Position numbers and translations under genes: made by a program | In this document: positions 46,401 through 54,550 of the stretch, in pieces | How the letters are laid out: every line of letters starts with the position of its first letter | Position numbering within the stretch: position 1 is the first letter of the stretch | Notes under the pieces: generated by a model | What the model saw: only the letters and a program-made list of their open reading frames with translations | Databases searched by the model: none | What the model was told of the DNA's origin: nothing | Assembly: GCA_016213325.1 (NCBI GenBank) | Contig: JACRAY010000002.1 | Span: 52,885 to 116,884 of the forward strand | DNA length: 64,000 bases | Direction: 5' to 3' | DNA from: Burkholderiales bacterium | Lineage (GTDB): Bacteria; Pseudomonadota; Gammaproteobacteria; Burkholderiales; Burkholderiaceae_C

Positions 46401-49010
46401 GCCGAGCAGGTAGCACTGCTGCCCGCGCGGCCGGCGCGGGCGCCCGCCGTGCAGCCGCCGCTGCTGCCGCCCGCGGACCCGCCGGTGGCGGTGCAGGAAG
46501 TGCTGGAATTCTTCAACGGCACCGGCGGCTTTGCCGACGACGGCCGCGAGTACGTGGTGCGGCTGGCGGACGGCGCCACGACGCCGGCGCCGTGGATCAA
46601 CGTGGTCGCCCACGAGGGCTTCGGCTTCCAGGTGTCGGCCGAGGGCAGCGGCTACACCTGGGCCGGCAACAGCCGCGAGAACCAGCTCACGCCGTGGTCG
46701 AACGACCCGGTGTGCGACCCGGCCGGCGAGGCGCTGTACGTGCGCGACGAGGCCACCGGTGCCGTGTGGTGCGCGACTGCGCTGCCGGTGCGCGGCCCCG
46801 GGCCCTGCACGGCGCGGCACGGCCACGGCTACAGCCGTTTCACGCGCGAGGCGAACGGCATCGCGCTGGAGTTGCTGCAGTTCGTGCCGCTCGGCGAGCC
46901 GGTGAAAGTGTCGCGCCTGAAGCTGCACAACCGCTGCGGCGCGCCGCGGCGCCTGTCGGTGACAGGGTATGCCGAATGGGTGCTGGGCGCGGCCCGGGGC
47001 GCCTGCGCGCCGTTCGTGACGACCGCGCGGGACGAGGCAACCGGTGCGCTGCTGGCGCTCAATCCGTGGAGCGTGGCCTTTCCCGGCCGCGTCGGGTTCG
47101 CCGACCTCGGCGGCCGGCAAGCCGCGTTCACGGCCGACCGCACCGAATTCCTCGGGCGCGGTGGCAGCCCGGCACGGCCGGCGGCGCTGGTCTCGGGCGA
47201 ACCGCTGGCCGGCACCTGCGGGGCTGCGCTCGACCCCTGCGCGGCGCTGCAGTGCGAGCTGGAACTCGCTGCGGGTGAAAGCATCGACGTGGTCTTCTTC
47301 CTCGGCCAGTGCGCAACGGCGGCCGAGGCGAGCGAGCTGGTGCTGCGCATGCGTGCGGTGGACCTGGACGCCGAGTTGGCGCAGGTCACGCGCCACTGGC
47401 AGTCGGTGCTGGGCGCGGTGCAGGTGCAGACACCGGACCGTGCGATGGACATCATGCTCAACGGCTGGCTGCTCTACCAGGCGCTCGCCTGCCGCATCCA
47501 GGCGCGCTCGGCGTTCTACCAGGCGAGCGGCGCCTACGGCTTCCGCGACCAGCTGCAGGACGGGCTGGCGCTGTCGTGGGCCGGCCCGCAAGTGACCCGC
47601 GAGCACCTGCTGCGTGCGGCGGGCCGCCAGTTCGTTGCCGGCGACGTGCAGCACTGGTGGCTGCCGCACAGCGGCCAGGGCGTGCGCACCCACGTCTCGG
47701 ACGACTGCGCGTGGCTGGCCTACGCGACGGCGCAATACGTGAAGACTTCGGGTGACACCGGCGTGCTGGACGAGTCGGTGCCTTTCCTCGACGGGCCGCC
47801 GCTGGCCGCCACCGAGCACGATGCCTTCTTCCAGCCGATGGCTGCCGACACCGCCGCCAGCCTGTTCGAGCACTGCGCGCTGGCCCTCGAGCGCAGCCTG
47901 GCGCGCACCGGCGCGCTGGGCCTGCCGCTGATCGGCACCGGCGACTGGAACGACGGCTTCAACCGGGTCGGCCACGAAGGGCGCGGCGAGAGCGTGTGGC
48001 TGGCGTGGCTGCTGCTGGCGACCGTGGACCTGCTGGCCCCACTGGCCGAGTCGCGTGATGCGGTGCGTGCGGCGCGCTGGCGCGCCCAGGCGGCCATGCT
48101 GCGCGAAGCGGTGGAACGGAGCGCCTGGGACGGCCGATGGTACCGCCGCGCGACCTTCGACGACGGCCGCTGGCTCGGTGCCGACGGCGGCGATGCCTGC
48201 GCCATCGATTCGATCGCGCAGTCGTGGGCCGTGCTGTCGGGTTCCGCCGAGCCGCTGCGCGCGGCGCAGGCTATGGCTTCGCTGCAGCAGCACCTGGTGC
48301 GGCCCGGCGACTCGCTGGCGCTTCTGTTCACGCCGCCCTTCGGCAGCGGCGACACCGACCCGGGCTACGTGCGCGGCTATCCGCCGGGCCTGCGCGAGAA
48401 CGGCGGGCAGTACAGCCACGCCGCCACGTGGGCCATCCTGGCGCACGCGCGCCTGGGCAACGGCGACAGCGCGCACGAGCTGTTCGCACTCGTCAACCCC
48501 ATCAACCATGCCCGCGACCCGGCGCAGGTGCAGCGCTACCGGGTCGAGCCTTACGTGGTGGCGGCCGACATCTACTCGGTGGCGCCGCACGTGGGGCGCG
48601 GCGGCTGGACCTGGTACACCGGTGCCGCCGGCTGGCTGTACCGCGCCGGCCTCGAAGGCATCCTGGGCCTCCGGCGTGAAGGCGCAGAGCTGGTGCTGGC
48701 ACCCTGCCTGCCGGAGGCATGGCCCGGTTTCGAAGCGGAACTGCGGGTCGAAGCGACGAGCTACAGCATCCGCGTGCGCACGCACGCGTCCGACCTGCGA
48801 GCGCTGCCGGCCGCCGAGCTCGATGGCCACCCTTGGCCGGCCGCGCAGCGCGAAGTGCGAGTCCCGCTCGATGGCGCCGCCCACGTTCTCGAATTCTGGC
48901 CGGGCCCGCAGGGCCTGGGCGCAGCGAACGATTCGTCCACGCACATGCGTTCGCCGCCACCCGATGTTGTTGCCGTGGCGCTGGCCGCGGATGCTGGGGA
49001 GTTGCGATGA
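40407..49010 (+). CDS. ndvB: cyclic beta-1,2-glucan synthetase, reading frame disturbed inside
   Basis: 2867 codons. Makes and cyclises osmoregulated periplasmic beta-1,2-glucan at the inner membrane. Family layout: N-terminal helical region; membrane helices near residues 414-450; GT84 glycosyltransferase with YVITLDADTRLP near 630 and RQHRWTRGDWQLLPWL; more helices (830-990); glycoamylase-like domain (HFYNWYGTLDLQ) near 1090-1390; C-terminal GH94 phosphorylase domain with GTGDWNDGFNRVGHEGRGESVW near 2512. Between about 44586 and 45286 the true coding frame is +1 (EFTYQYSNFGVPGLGLKRGL, VVRCFMAHHQAMTIVAIANAL), because a block is displaced (see separate feature). As it stands residues 1394-1627 would be nonsense, although no stop occurs. 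Confidence 0.85.
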   Translation: MKPASLLRRAPHAPWDDTAPVRHELFGIERIEQHARTLAASQAVTATPRRVLTLHRRLADNAGVLLAAYRASAAELEAGRTVVPAAEWLLDNYHLVEEQVREIRDDLPPDYYRQLPKLLDGPFAGYPRVFGLAWAFVAHTDSHFDPATLRRYIAAYQEVQPLTIGELWAIAITLRIVLVENLRRLADQMTAGRRARWDAQALADRLLAAGGAHSALQADIATRHIGPVSELFAAQLAKRLRDQDPRTTPARSWLAERLRLQGTSIDAVVAHAHQRQGASNVTVRNIITSMRLISDIDWAELFEDVSLVDASLRARSAFGDMDFATRNLYRSAIEQLARGSPLTELEVADRALLACARGLVATPPGASEAQAARLADPGYYLIAEGRLALESFIGFRPSRPLGARRYAIHLGMPGYVGAILLVTAALLAWCWAALWLPGADARWWVPLALVTLVPATEVATALVNRLCAWCFGASVLPGLSLEAGIPAHCRTLVAVPTLLTGEADLLEQVQRLEVHHMSSAGGHIAFALLADGVDSAHETLDSDAPLLEAGAGAIAALNLRHGPGPDGLPRFYLLHRRRLHNASEGTWMGWERKRGKLHELNRLLRGAADTSFVSSGDGPAAVPHDVRYVITLDADTRLPRDAAARLVGKMAHPLNRACFSEPLQRVLAGYGILQPRVTPSLPVGTEGSLFQRLFSAPGGIDPYAAAASDIYQDLFAEGSYTGKGIYDVDAFEAALAGRVPSGTMLSHDLFEGIYARAGLASDIEVMEDFPARYDVAARRQHRWTRGDWQLLPWLFASRRARTALPAVGAGKILDNLRRSAWPVALLATLDGSWLLAQPYASLAVLAVLAAAALPAFLPVLGAVVPRRRGIHVQLHLQRLGREFTVAAAQSVLAVTFLADQAWRMADAIVRTLARLVTRRHLLEWTTSAQSAQARRLDVPRFYRQMAAGTALGLALAAAAALVAPASLPLIVPFALLWLAAPALAWWASRTPAEALREPLREEQARELRLVARRTWRYFETFVTPEDHMLPPDNFQEEPRPVLAHRTSPTNIGLYLLATAAARDFGWAGTLETIERLEATFESLRRLPRLRGHFYNWYGTLDLQPLAPAYVSSVDSGNLAGHLVVLANACDEWAAQPLSALGGAGVGDAVALAREAMAAVPAASGEEGLRLASVLDELMQQVAGRDAALPASARRNADRAKRSARKMIPVGGDAASTDLVQWIDACARALGEHARDREFAPEGAHAIAPRLAAIAREARELALAMDFAFLLDPERKLLAIGYSLADNRLDPGCYDLLASEARLASLFAIAKGDAPTRHWFRLGRAATPLFTGSALLSWSGSMFEYLMPSLVMRAPAGSLLEQTARLIVQRQQAYGASLDVPWGISESAYNARDIRTRLRRVACRAPRTTRHRLRCRAGTRTRVHLPVLQLRRAGPRAQARAGRQRGDRAVCHRACGDGRPGCCAVQLRPAGAPGRGGPLRLLRSGGLHARAPAGGQPPRRGALLHGAPPGHDHRGHRQRAAAGAHARPVPPRADGAVVRAAAAGARAARCGNGPAARRRSQGVAGTQRQLGLGPAKAAGLTRRSAGHAPAVQRALLRDAHRRRRRLQPLAWHGDHALARGRDTRRLGFDEDHAEFTRHDGSLMSRMDVVVAGDDDDGEVRRVLLANSGRRTREIELTSYAELVLAPQAADDAHPAFPKMFVQTEYLPEFGAIVATRRPRGPGEAPCWAAHFAVVQGDATGEAQFESDRARFIGRGRSVASAAAMEGGTALSNTAGTVLDPVFSVRHRVRVGPGQSACVSFWTLVAASRDELLQLVDRHHDRNAFDRARTLAWTRAQVQLRHLGMRADEAADFQWLAAPMVYAGREWRAPLEAIERGAGMQSRLWPHAISGDLPILLLRIDEVEDIAQVHQLVRAHEYWRLKGLAVDLVIVNERAASYVQDLQAAIETAVRSSQSIPHPPGALGRAGSVHVLRADLLGGEAHALLQSVARVALLARRGSIAEQVALLPARPARAPAVQPPLLPPADPPVAVQEVLEFFNGTGGFADDGREYVVRLADGATTPAPWINVVAHEGFGFQVSAEGSGYTWAGNSRENQLTPWSNDPVCDPAGEALYVRDEATGAVWCATALPVRGPGPCTARHGHGYSRFTREANGIALELLQFVPLGEPVKVSRLKLHNRCGAPRRLSVTGYAEWVLGAARGACAPFVTTARDEATGALLALNPWSVAFPGRVGFADLGGRQAAFTADRTEFLGRGGSPARPAALVSGEPLAGTCGAALDPCAALQCELELAAGESIDVVFFLGQCATAAEASELVLRMRAVDLDAELAQVTRHWQSVLGAVQVQTPDRAMDIMLNGWLLYQALACRIQARSAFYQASGAYGFRDQLQDGLALSWAGPQVTREHLLRAAGRQFVAGDVQHWWLPHSGQGVRTHVSDDCAWLAYATAQYVKTSGDTGVLDESVPFLDGPPLAATEHDAFFQPMAADTAASLFEHCALALERSLARTGALGLPLIGTGDWNDGFNRVGHEGRGESVWLAWLLLATVDLLAPLAESRDAVRAARWRAQAAMLREAVERSAWDGRWYRRATFDDGRWLGADGGDACAIDSIAQSWAVLSGSAEPLRAAQAMASLQQHLVRPGDSLALLFTPPFGSGDTDPGYVRGYPPGLRENGGQYSHAATWAILAHARLGNGDSAHELFALVNPINHARDPAQVQRYRVEPYVVAADIYSVAPHVGRGGWTWYTGAAGWLYRAGLEGILGLRREGAELVLAPCLPEAWPGFEAELRVEATSYSIRVRTHASDLRALPAAELDGHPWPAAQREVRVPLDGAAHVLEFWPGPQGLGAANDSSTHMRSPPPDVVAVALAADAGELR
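44586..44667 (-). other. displaced, inverted block of the glucan synthetase gene
   Basis: Read on the minus strand this block encodes FVFLRDTEGGAVWSAARDTQ and then PGEVVF. In glucan synthetases that stretch belongs between RWREDATRDDWGS and DEDHAEFTRHDG, that is at about 45285 here, where it is missing. Here it interrupts YNARD and EFTYQYSNFG, which are normally adjacent. Block length (79-82 bases) is 1 modulo 3, which explains both frame changes, and the missing segment is flanked by TTCG on each side. Confidence 0.8.
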
Positions 49011-49420
49011 CTGGAGCACGGATAGTGACGTTGCCGGGCCGCGCCGATGCCATGCAGGTGGCCGACGCGGCAGTGGCCACCTGGGGGCAGGTGCATGCCG
49101 CGCTGGCCCCGGTGATCGGCGCGCGCGGCGTGGCCGCGCTCTACCGGCGGACCCTGTTCCTCGCCACGGCCGGCCATCCATGGCTGGCGGATGCGGTTGC
49201 CGCTGCAGGCAGTGAGGCGCCGGGCGACTTCAGTGCGCTGCATGCCGCGCTGGCGGGGCGCGACGCGCCCGGCGCGGCGGCCGCGCAACGGGGCCTGCTG
49301 CAGGCCCTGCGCGGCCTGCTCGACCGGCTCATAGGCCCGGCCCTTACCGGCCGGCTGCTCCACACCGTGTGGATTCCCCCCCCTTCGCCCGGCGATGCCG
49401 TGCAGGACGCCAGCAAATGA
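49007..49420 (+). CDS. small hypothetical protein in the KaiC operon
   Basis: 137 residues, mainly helical and Ala-rich (VADAAVATWGQVHAALAPVIGARGVAALYRRTLFLATAGHPWLADAV, then AAAQRGLLQALRGLLDRLIGPALTGRLLHTVW). No recognised domain. The all-helical, heme-free pattern and position immediately before a KaiC-like gene suggest a partner or adaptor of that ATPase. It is coupled at both ends by ATGA overlaps. Confidence 0.75.
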   Translation: MTGARIVTLPGRADAMQVADAAVATWGQVHAALAPVIGARGVAALYRRTLFLATAGHPWLADAVAAAGSEAPGDFSALHAALAGRDAPGAAAAQRGLLQALRGLLDRLIGPALTGRLLHTVWIPPPSPGDAVQDASK

Positions 49421-50901
49421 CTTTCCCCAAAGCCACCATTCGCCGCCTTCGTACCGGCGTGCCGGGCCTCGACGAGGTGCTCGGCGGCGGCCTGCCGGAG
49501 TGTTCTTTCAACGTTGTCGCCGGCGCCCCCGGCTGCGGCAAGACCACGCTGGCCCACCAGCTCATGTTCGCGCTGGCCACGCCCGAGTCACCCGCCCTGT
49601 ACTTCACCGTGCTGGGCGAGCCGCCCCTGAAGATGCTGCGCTACCAGCAGCAGTTCGACTACTTCGACGCGGCCAAGGTGAGCGACTGCGTGCACTTCGT
49701 CAACCTGTCCGAGGAGACGGCCTCGGGCGACCTCGAAGCGGTGCTGGGACGCATCGTCTCGGAAGTGAAGGAGCGCAGCCCGGCGCTGGTGTTCGTCGAT
49801 TCTTTCCGCTCGGTGGTGCTCGCGGCGGACGGCGGCCGCTCGTTCATGACGCTGCAGGACTTCGTGCAGCAGCTGGGCATGCTGATGACGAGCTGGCAGG
49901 CGACGACCTTCCTGATCGGCGAATACTTCACCGACAACGACCCGAGCCCGGTGTTCACCGTGGCCGACGGCCTGGTCTGGCTGCACCAGAGCGTGGTGCG
50001 CAACTCGATCGTGCGCAAGATGGAGATCATGAAGATGCGCGGCCAGCCGACGCTGGCGGGCCTCCACACGTTCCGCATCGGCACGGCAGGCGTCCGCGTG
50101 TTCCCGCCCGCGCAGCTGGCAGCGCCGGACGTTGCGCCGCCGGCTGCCGGCGCGGCTGAGCGGCTGTCGATGGGTGTGCCGGGGCTGGACGAGATGATGG
50201 GCGGCGGGCTGCCGCGCGGTTACTCGCTGCTGGTGGCCGGGCCCACGGGCGCCGGCAAGAGCCTGCTGGCCACGGCTTTCCTGGTCGAGGGCGCGCGCGC
50301 CGGCGAGACCGGCGTCATTGCCGCCTTCGAACAGCGGCCCGACCGCTCGCGCGGCGCCGAGATGGCGCAGCTGATCGCGAGCGGCCGCGTCGGCGTGGTG
50401 GACGCGCGCGCGCCCGGCCTGTCGGTGGACGAGATCGCGACGCTGCTGATCGACGAGATGCGGCGGCTGAAGGCCAGCCGCGTGGTGATCGATTCGCTGT
50501 CGGGCTTTGAACTGGCGCTGGCGCCGACCTTCCGCGAAGACTTTCGCGAGTCGCTTTCGCGCATGGTGTCTGCGCTGGCGAACACCGGCGCCACCGTGCT
50601 GATGACGTCCGAGCTGGAAGACCGCTACGACGACCTGCGCTTCAGCCCCTACGGCACCGCGTTCCTCACCGACGCGATCATCGTGCAGCGCTACATCGAG
50701 GTGGACAGCCGCCTGCAGCGCGTGCTGGCGGTTGCAAAGGTGCGCGACAGCGCGCACTCCAACGAGCTCAGGCGGTTCACGATCGACGCCGAAGGCATCC
50801 GCATCGGTAGCATGCTCGATGGCTACGAAGGGCTGCTGGGCGGCCGGCCCACGCGGCGCGGCACACCGCCGCCGGACACTGTCGGGGGCAGCCATGGATA
50901 A
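49417..50901 (+). CDS. KaiC-like double RecA ATPase
   Basis: 494 residues with two RecA domains. CI: GVPGLDEVLGGGLPECSFNVVAGAPGCGKTTLA, the glutamate pair position in TVLGEPPLKML, Walker B ALVFVDSF. CII: GVPGLDEMMGGGLPRGYSLLVAGPTGAGKSLLA, AAFEQRPDR, VVIDSLSGFELAL. Both P-loops are intact. It resembles non-cyanobacterial KaiC proteins, which act as ATPase switches in stress responses; no KaiA/KaiB gene is here. It is coupled with the small upstream protein (ATGA) and overlaps the kinase gene by eight bases, implying a KaiC-kinase output pair similar in idea to KaiC-SasA. Confidence 0.92.
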   Translation: MTFPKATIRRLRTGVPGLDEVLGGGLPECSFNVVAGAPGCGKTTLAHQLMFALATPESPALYFTVLGEPPLKMLRYQQQFDYFDAAKVSDCVHFVNLSEETASGDLEAVLGRIVSEVKERSPALVFVDSFRSVVLAADGGRSFMTLQDFVQQLGMLMTSWQATTFLIGEYFTDNDPSPVFTVADGLVWLHQSVVRNSIVRKMEIMKMRGQPTLAGLHTFRIGTAGVRVFPPAQLAAPDVAPPAAGAAERLSMGVPGLDEMMGGGLPRGYSLLVAGPTGAGKSLLATAFLVEGARAGETGVIAAFEQRPDRSRGAEMAQLIASGRVGVVDARAPGLSVDEIATLLIDEMRRLKASRVVIDSLSGFELALAPTFREDFRESLSRMVSALANTGATVLMTSELEDRYDDLRFSPYGTAFLTDAIIVQRYIEVDSRLQRVLAVAKVRDSAHSNELRRFTIDAEGIRIGSMLDGYEGLLGGRPTRRGTPPPDTVGGSHG

Positions 50902-52027
50902 GCCCCTGCTCCCGCTGGCCGGCGCCCGGCTGCGCAGCCGCCCGACCGCGCTGGAAGAAGTCAACGAGCAGGCGGCCCTGCTGCGTGCAGACCTCGCGGA
51001 CCTGCGCCACCAGCTGGCCCAGGTCGAGGTGGACAGCGAATCGATGCCGGCGCGCAAGCTGCGCGAAGCGAACGACCATCTGCTGCTGGCCGCCACGCGT
51101 GCCGAGGCGATCGCGCGCACTGCCGCCACGCACCTGGGTGGGCTGTCAGCAGCCAAGCCGGATGCGCCGCTGGCCCGGTTGATGCGCGGCGAGGCCTATG
51201 CGGCCGCGGGGCACGATGCCAGCGTGGGCGACCTGCGCGAGGCCAACGAGCGCCTGGTGATTGCCGCGCTGACCTCGCAGGAACTGGAAGCGTCCGCGCT
51301 GGAAGCGCACCGCCGCCAGATCGGCTTCCTGGCGACTGTTGCACACGAGCTGCGCAACCCGTTGATGCCGCTGCGACTGGCCGCGGTAATGCTCGACCGC
51401 GCGCGCACCGACGATGAGGCGCACGCCCGGTTGCAGGCAACCATCACCGGGCAGGTGGCGCAGATGACTCGCCTGATCGGTGACCTGCTGGAGGGGTCGC
51501 GCATCAGCACCGGCGAGTTCCGGCTGGAGCGCACGCTCATCGAGATCGGCGAGGTGCTGCGCCGCTCCGTCGAGACTGCCCAGCCTTCGATGGACGGGCG
51601 CGGCCACCGCTTGACCGTGCACGTCCCGGCCGGGCCGGTGATGGTGCTGGGCGATGCGGTCCGGCTGGTGCAGGTGTTCGGCAACCTGCTGGAAAACTCG
51701 TCCAAGTACACGCCCGCGGGCGGCCACATCACCCTGCGGCAGCAGTCGCTCACGGGCTCCGTGTCCGTCACGATTTCGGACAACGGCATCGGCATCACCC
51801 CGGTGGCGCTGCCCCACGTGTTCGACATGTTCGTGCGCGACGCCCATGCCACGGCGGTCGACGAAGGCGGGCTGGGCATCGGCCTGGCGGTGGTGCGCGA
51901 ACTGGTCCGCGCGCACGAGGGCACCGTGATCGCGACGAGCCCGGGGCAGGGCAAGGGCAGCACCTTCGTGGTGACGCTACCCGTGGTGCCCGGCACGCTG
52001 CGTCCGGCCGCGCAAGCGGCCCGCTGA
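50894..52027 (+). CDS. cytosolic sensor histidine kinase
   Basis: 377 residues, no membrane helix. An N-terminal coiled-coil region (residues 20-150, heptad-like, with two REANxxL/xIAA repeats: KLREANDHLLLAATRAEAIA and DLREANERLVIAALTSQEL) precedes the H-box FLATVAHELRNPLMPLRLA, N-box NLLENSSKYTPAGG, and G-boxes DNGIGITP and GGLGIGLAVVREL. There is no PAS or receiver domain; the coiled coil may dock on the KaiC-like protein. It is the last gene of the operon; a hairpin terminator follows. Confidence 0.92.
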   Translation: MDKPLLPLAGARLRSRPTALEEVNEQAALLRADLADLRHQLAQVEVDSESMPARKLREANDHLLLAATRAEAIARTAATHLGGLSAAKPDAPLARLMRGEAYAAAGHDASVGDLREANERLVIAALTSQELEASALEAHRRQIGFLATVAHELRNPLMPLRLAAVMLDRARTDDEAHARLQATITGQVAQMTRLIGDLLEGSRISTGEFRLERTLIEIGEVLRRSVETAQPSMDGRGHRLTVHVPAGPVMVLGDAVRLVQVFGNLLENSSKYTPAGGHITLRQQSLTGSVSVTISDNGIGITPVALPHVFDMFVRDAHATAVDEGGLGIGLAVVRELVRAHEGTVIATSPGQGKGSTFVVTLPVVPGTLRPAAQAAR

Positions 52028-52039
52028 AGCGCGCAACGA

Positions 52040-52065
52040 AAAAGCGGCCACTGAGGGCCGCTTTT
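52040..52065. terminator. Rho-independent terminator, usable in both directions
   Basis: AAAAGCGGCC (52040-52049), six-base loop, GGCCGCTTTT (52056-52065). The stem is perfect and ends in a T-run on either strand, so it can stop both the kinase operon and the convergent crystallin-like gene that ends at 52086. Confidence 0.9.
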
Positions 52066-52085
52066 GAAGCTGGCGCGTGAGGCCC

Positions 52086-52889
52086 CTACTGGCGCGGTTC
52101 GCCCGCGCGGTTCACGGCGATGGTGCGGCCCGGTGCCTCGCTCATCTGCACATGATGCTCGCGGCCTTCGTAGCTGTAGCTCACGTCCCAGTAGGCTGGC
52201 TCGGTGCTGGCGGTGGTCTGGCAGCGGCGCATGTCGCGCGAGTTCGTGTAAGCGCCGTCGCGCCCGATGTTGGAGCCGATCACGCCGCCGGCAACGGCGC
52301 CGCCCACGGTGGCGATGTCCTTGCCGCTGCCGCCGCCTACCTGGTGGCCGAGCACGCCGCCGAGCAGCGCGCCCGCAATGGCACCGGCCGTGTTGCGCTC
52401 ACCGCGCTGGTCCGACACCACCTGGCGCTCGACCCAGCAGCGCTCGGTCGGGGGGCCCATCACGGCACGCACCGAAGTGACCTGGGCGTTGTAGACCGGC
52501 TCGTTCGCGCGGCGGCGCCAGTTGTAGTTGGCAGCAGCCATCGGCTCCGGTGCGTCGCGGCCTTGGGCGCGGCGACGGTCGACTGGCCGAACCGACGAGA
52601 TGCGGTTTTCCAGGCCGAGCGAGCGCAGCGAGTCGTAGCTGCCCTTGCGCAGCACGACGCAACGGCCGTCGAAACGTGCGTCCTCGCACACTTCCCAGCG
52701 GCCCTGGTCGACCACCACCGAGGATGCGCGATCGTTGAACCCGCTGCGGGCGAAGTCGCCGATCTGCCGCGACGTGGTGAAGGCGCGACCGCGGAAGCCT
52801 TCGCCTTCATAGAAGGTGACCTGGGCGGCGGCCTGTCCGCAAGCGGCCAGCGCGGCAACGGCCAGCGTGGTTTGGAGCAATCGATTCAT
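52086..52889 (-). CDS. beta/gamma crystallin-like and glycine zipper 2TM domain protein
   Basis: 267 residues with a signal peptide (MNRLLQTTLAVAALAACGQAAA). Residues 23-105 look like a beta/gamma-crystallin double repeat (VTFYEGEGFRGRAFTTSRQIGDF, WEVCEDARFDGRCVVLRKGSYDSL). A glycine-zipper segment follows (NTAGAIAGALLGGVLGHQVGGGSGKDIATVGGAVAGGVIGSNIG, residues 178-222), as in Rickettsia 17 kDa surface-antigen-like proteins. Such proteins occupy the outer membrane or periplasm; the function is unknown. The start at 52889 begins the signal peptide. Confidence 0.87.
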   Translation of the reverse strand: MNRLLQTTLAVAALAACGQAAAQVTFYEGEGFRGRAFTTSRQIGDFARSGFNDRASSVVVDQGRWEVCEDARFDGRCVVLRKGSYDSLRSLGLENRISSVRPVDRRRAQGRDAPEPMAAANYNWRRRANEPVYNAQVTSVRAVMGPPTERCWVERQVVSDQRGERNTAGAIAGALLGGVLGHQVGGGSGKDIATVGGAVAGGVIGSNIGRDGAYTNSRDMRRCQTTASTEPAYWDVSYSYEGREHHVQMSEAPGRTIAVNRAGEPRQ

Positions 52890-53163
52890 GGTGGGATCCG
52901 GTGAGGCATCGCTGCGTGCCGCTGGCGGTTGCCGGCGGACCCGCTGTCGGGCCTTGGGGCACAAGGTAGGCGCATGTGGCCCAGCCGTCTGTGCGATCAC
53001 GCACATAGCCCCGAACGCGGCGCTGTCCTACATGCGGCCGGGCTCATCGGTACGCCAGCGCACAGAACTCCGGCCGTGCGCCGCGCATCCTGCAGGGGTT
53101 GACACCGTCATCCCGTCCCGTGCATCCAACGGGCCGTTTGTCCCGACCTGGAGAAGATTCACC

Positions 53164-53478
53164 ATGAGCAAGTTCGCACAAGTTTCCGTCCTGCTGGCCG
53201 CCGTGGCCCTGACCGCCCTGGCCTCCGGCTGCGCGTCGTCGCCGAAACACGAAAGCACCGGGCAGTACATCGACGACACCGCCATCACCACCTCGGTGAA
53301 GGCCGCGATCTTCAACGAGCCGATGCTCAAGTCGGCCGAGATCAACGTCGAGACCTTCAAGGGCCGCGTGCAGCTGAGCGGCTTCGTGAGCAGCCGTGCC
53401 AGCATCGACCGCGCCGTCGTCGTGGCGCAGGGCGTGCGTGGCGTGACCTCCGTCGCCAACGACATGAGGGTGAAGTGA
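53164..53478 (+). CDS. BON domain lipoprotein
   Basis: 104 residues. Signal peptide with lipobox (VALTALASGCAS), then one BON domain (DTAITTSVKAAIFNEPMLKSAEINVETFKGRVQLSGFVSSRASIDRAVVVAQGVRGVTSVANDM). BON proteins of the OsmY type bind phospholipid and protect the envelope. GGAGAAG precedes the ATG. The stop overlaps the next gene's GTG (GTGA). Confidence 0.92.
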   Translation: MSKFAQVSVLLAAVALTALASGCASSPKHESTGQYIDDTAITTSVKAAIFNEPMLKSAEINVETFKGRVQLSGFVSSRASIDRAVVVAQGVRGVTSVANDMRVK

Positions 53479-53840
53479 GATTCCTCCTCGCTGCCACCGC
53501 TGCGCTGCTGGTGGCGGCACCTGCCGCGGCCGGCACCGCCAGCGCGGCTGCGCAGGAGCTCTACCGGCAGGAGCGCGCCGCGTGCTTCAACGGCACGTCC
53601 AACCAGGACCGCGCCACCTGCCTGAAAGAGGCCGGTGCGGCGCTGCAGGAAGCGCGGCGCGGCAACAACGAAACCGCCGCCGAAGCCCAGTTGGCACGCA
53701 ACCGCGTGGCCCGCTGCGCGAAACTGCCGGCGCCCGACCGCGACGAGTGCGTCATGCGCATGTCGCAAGGCACGGCCACCGGCAGCGCCCTGCAGGGCGG
53801 CGTGCTGCGCACGCTCGAGCAGCCCGTAGCCCCGAAGTGA
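53475..53840 (+). CDS. secreted hypothetical protein, Cys-containing
   Basis: 121 residues with a signal peptide (MRFLLAATAALLVAAPAAAG). Four Cys (RAACFNG, ATCLKE, ARCAKL, DECVMR) are spaced as two pairs, fitting two disulfides. I recognise no family. It is coupled to the BON lipoprotein, so an envelope role is likely. Confidence 0.75.
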   Translation: MRFLLAATAALLVAAPAAAGTASAAAQELYRQERAACFNGTSNQDRATCLKEAGAALQEARRGNNETAAEAQLARNRVARCAKLPAPDRDECVMRMSQGTATGSALQGGVLRTLEQPVAPK

Positions 53841-53871
53841 ACGAGAATCCGCCGGTGGCACACACCGGCGC

Positions 53872-54546
53872 ATGACGACCCGCTTCACCCAACCCGCGGC
53901 GATCGACGCCGCCATCATCGACCTCGACGGCACCCTGGTGGACACCATGGGCGACTTCGAGGTCGTGCTCAATGAGGTGTGGCGCAGCCTGCAGCTGCCG
54001 GCCCTGTCGCGCCGCGACATCGAGGACCGCATCGGCAAGGGCTCGGAACACCTGATCCGGTCGCTGCTGGCGCATGTCGGCGCCGACGCATCGATGTACC
54101 CGCAAGCCTGGGACCGTTACCAGGCCCGCTATCTCGAGGTCAACGGGCGCTACGCCAGCGTGTACCCCGGCGTCGCCGAGGGGCTGGCCGCACTGCGGTC
54201 GCGCGGCGTGCGCCTGGCATGCCTCACCAACAAGCCCAGTGCCTTCGTGCGCCCCCTGCTCGATGCCAAGGGGCTGCTGCGCTTCTTCGAGGTGATCCGC
54301 GGCGGCGACGACTGCGAGCGCAAGAAGCCCGACCCTTTGCCCCTGTTGCGGACCTGTGAAGCTCTGGCCACCGAGCCGACGCGCACGCTGATGGTGGGCG
54401 ACTCGAGCAACGACGCCAGGGCGGCGCGCGCAGCGGGCTGCCCGGTGCTGCTGGTGACCTATGGGTACAACCACGGCGAGCCGGTGCAGGCCGTGGATGC
54501 GGACGGGTTCATCGACTCGCTGCTGGACTTGTCATGGCGGGCTTGA
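53872..54546 (+). CDS. gph: phosphoglycolate phosphatase
   Basis: Dephosphorylates 2-phosphoglycolate to glycolate. 224 residues of the HAD fold: IDLDGTLVDTMGDFEVVLNEV nucleophile, CLTNKPSAFVRPLLDAKGLLRFFEVIRGGDD, KPDPLPLL and MVGDSSNDARAARAAG. The cap is of Gph type. Neighbouring trpE 1 kb downstream recalls the rpe-gph-trpE order of betaproteobacteria, here split because rpe is at 31229. Confidence 0.92.
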   Translation: MTTRFTQPAAIDAAIIDLDGTLVDTMGDFEVVLNEVWRSLQLPALSRRDIEDRIGKGSEHLIRSLLAHVGADASMYPQAWDRYQARYLEVNGRYASVYPGVAEGLAALRSRGVRLACLTNKPSAFVRPLLDAKGLLRFFEVIRGGDDCERKKPDPLPLLRTCEALATEPTRTLMVGDSSNDARAARAAGCPVLLVTYGYNHGEPVQAVDADGFIDSLLDLSWRA

Positions 54547-54550
54547 CCGC

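Noticed and set aside
45219..49181. Minus-strand open frame of 1320 codons opposite the GH94 half
   Set aside because: Same GC-driven shadow; no recognisable domain, no ribosome site.
52890..53163. Possible extra gene in the 274-base gap
   Set aside because: Frames here are only upstream extensions of the flanking genes; both have better starts with signal peptides. Nothing else is visible.
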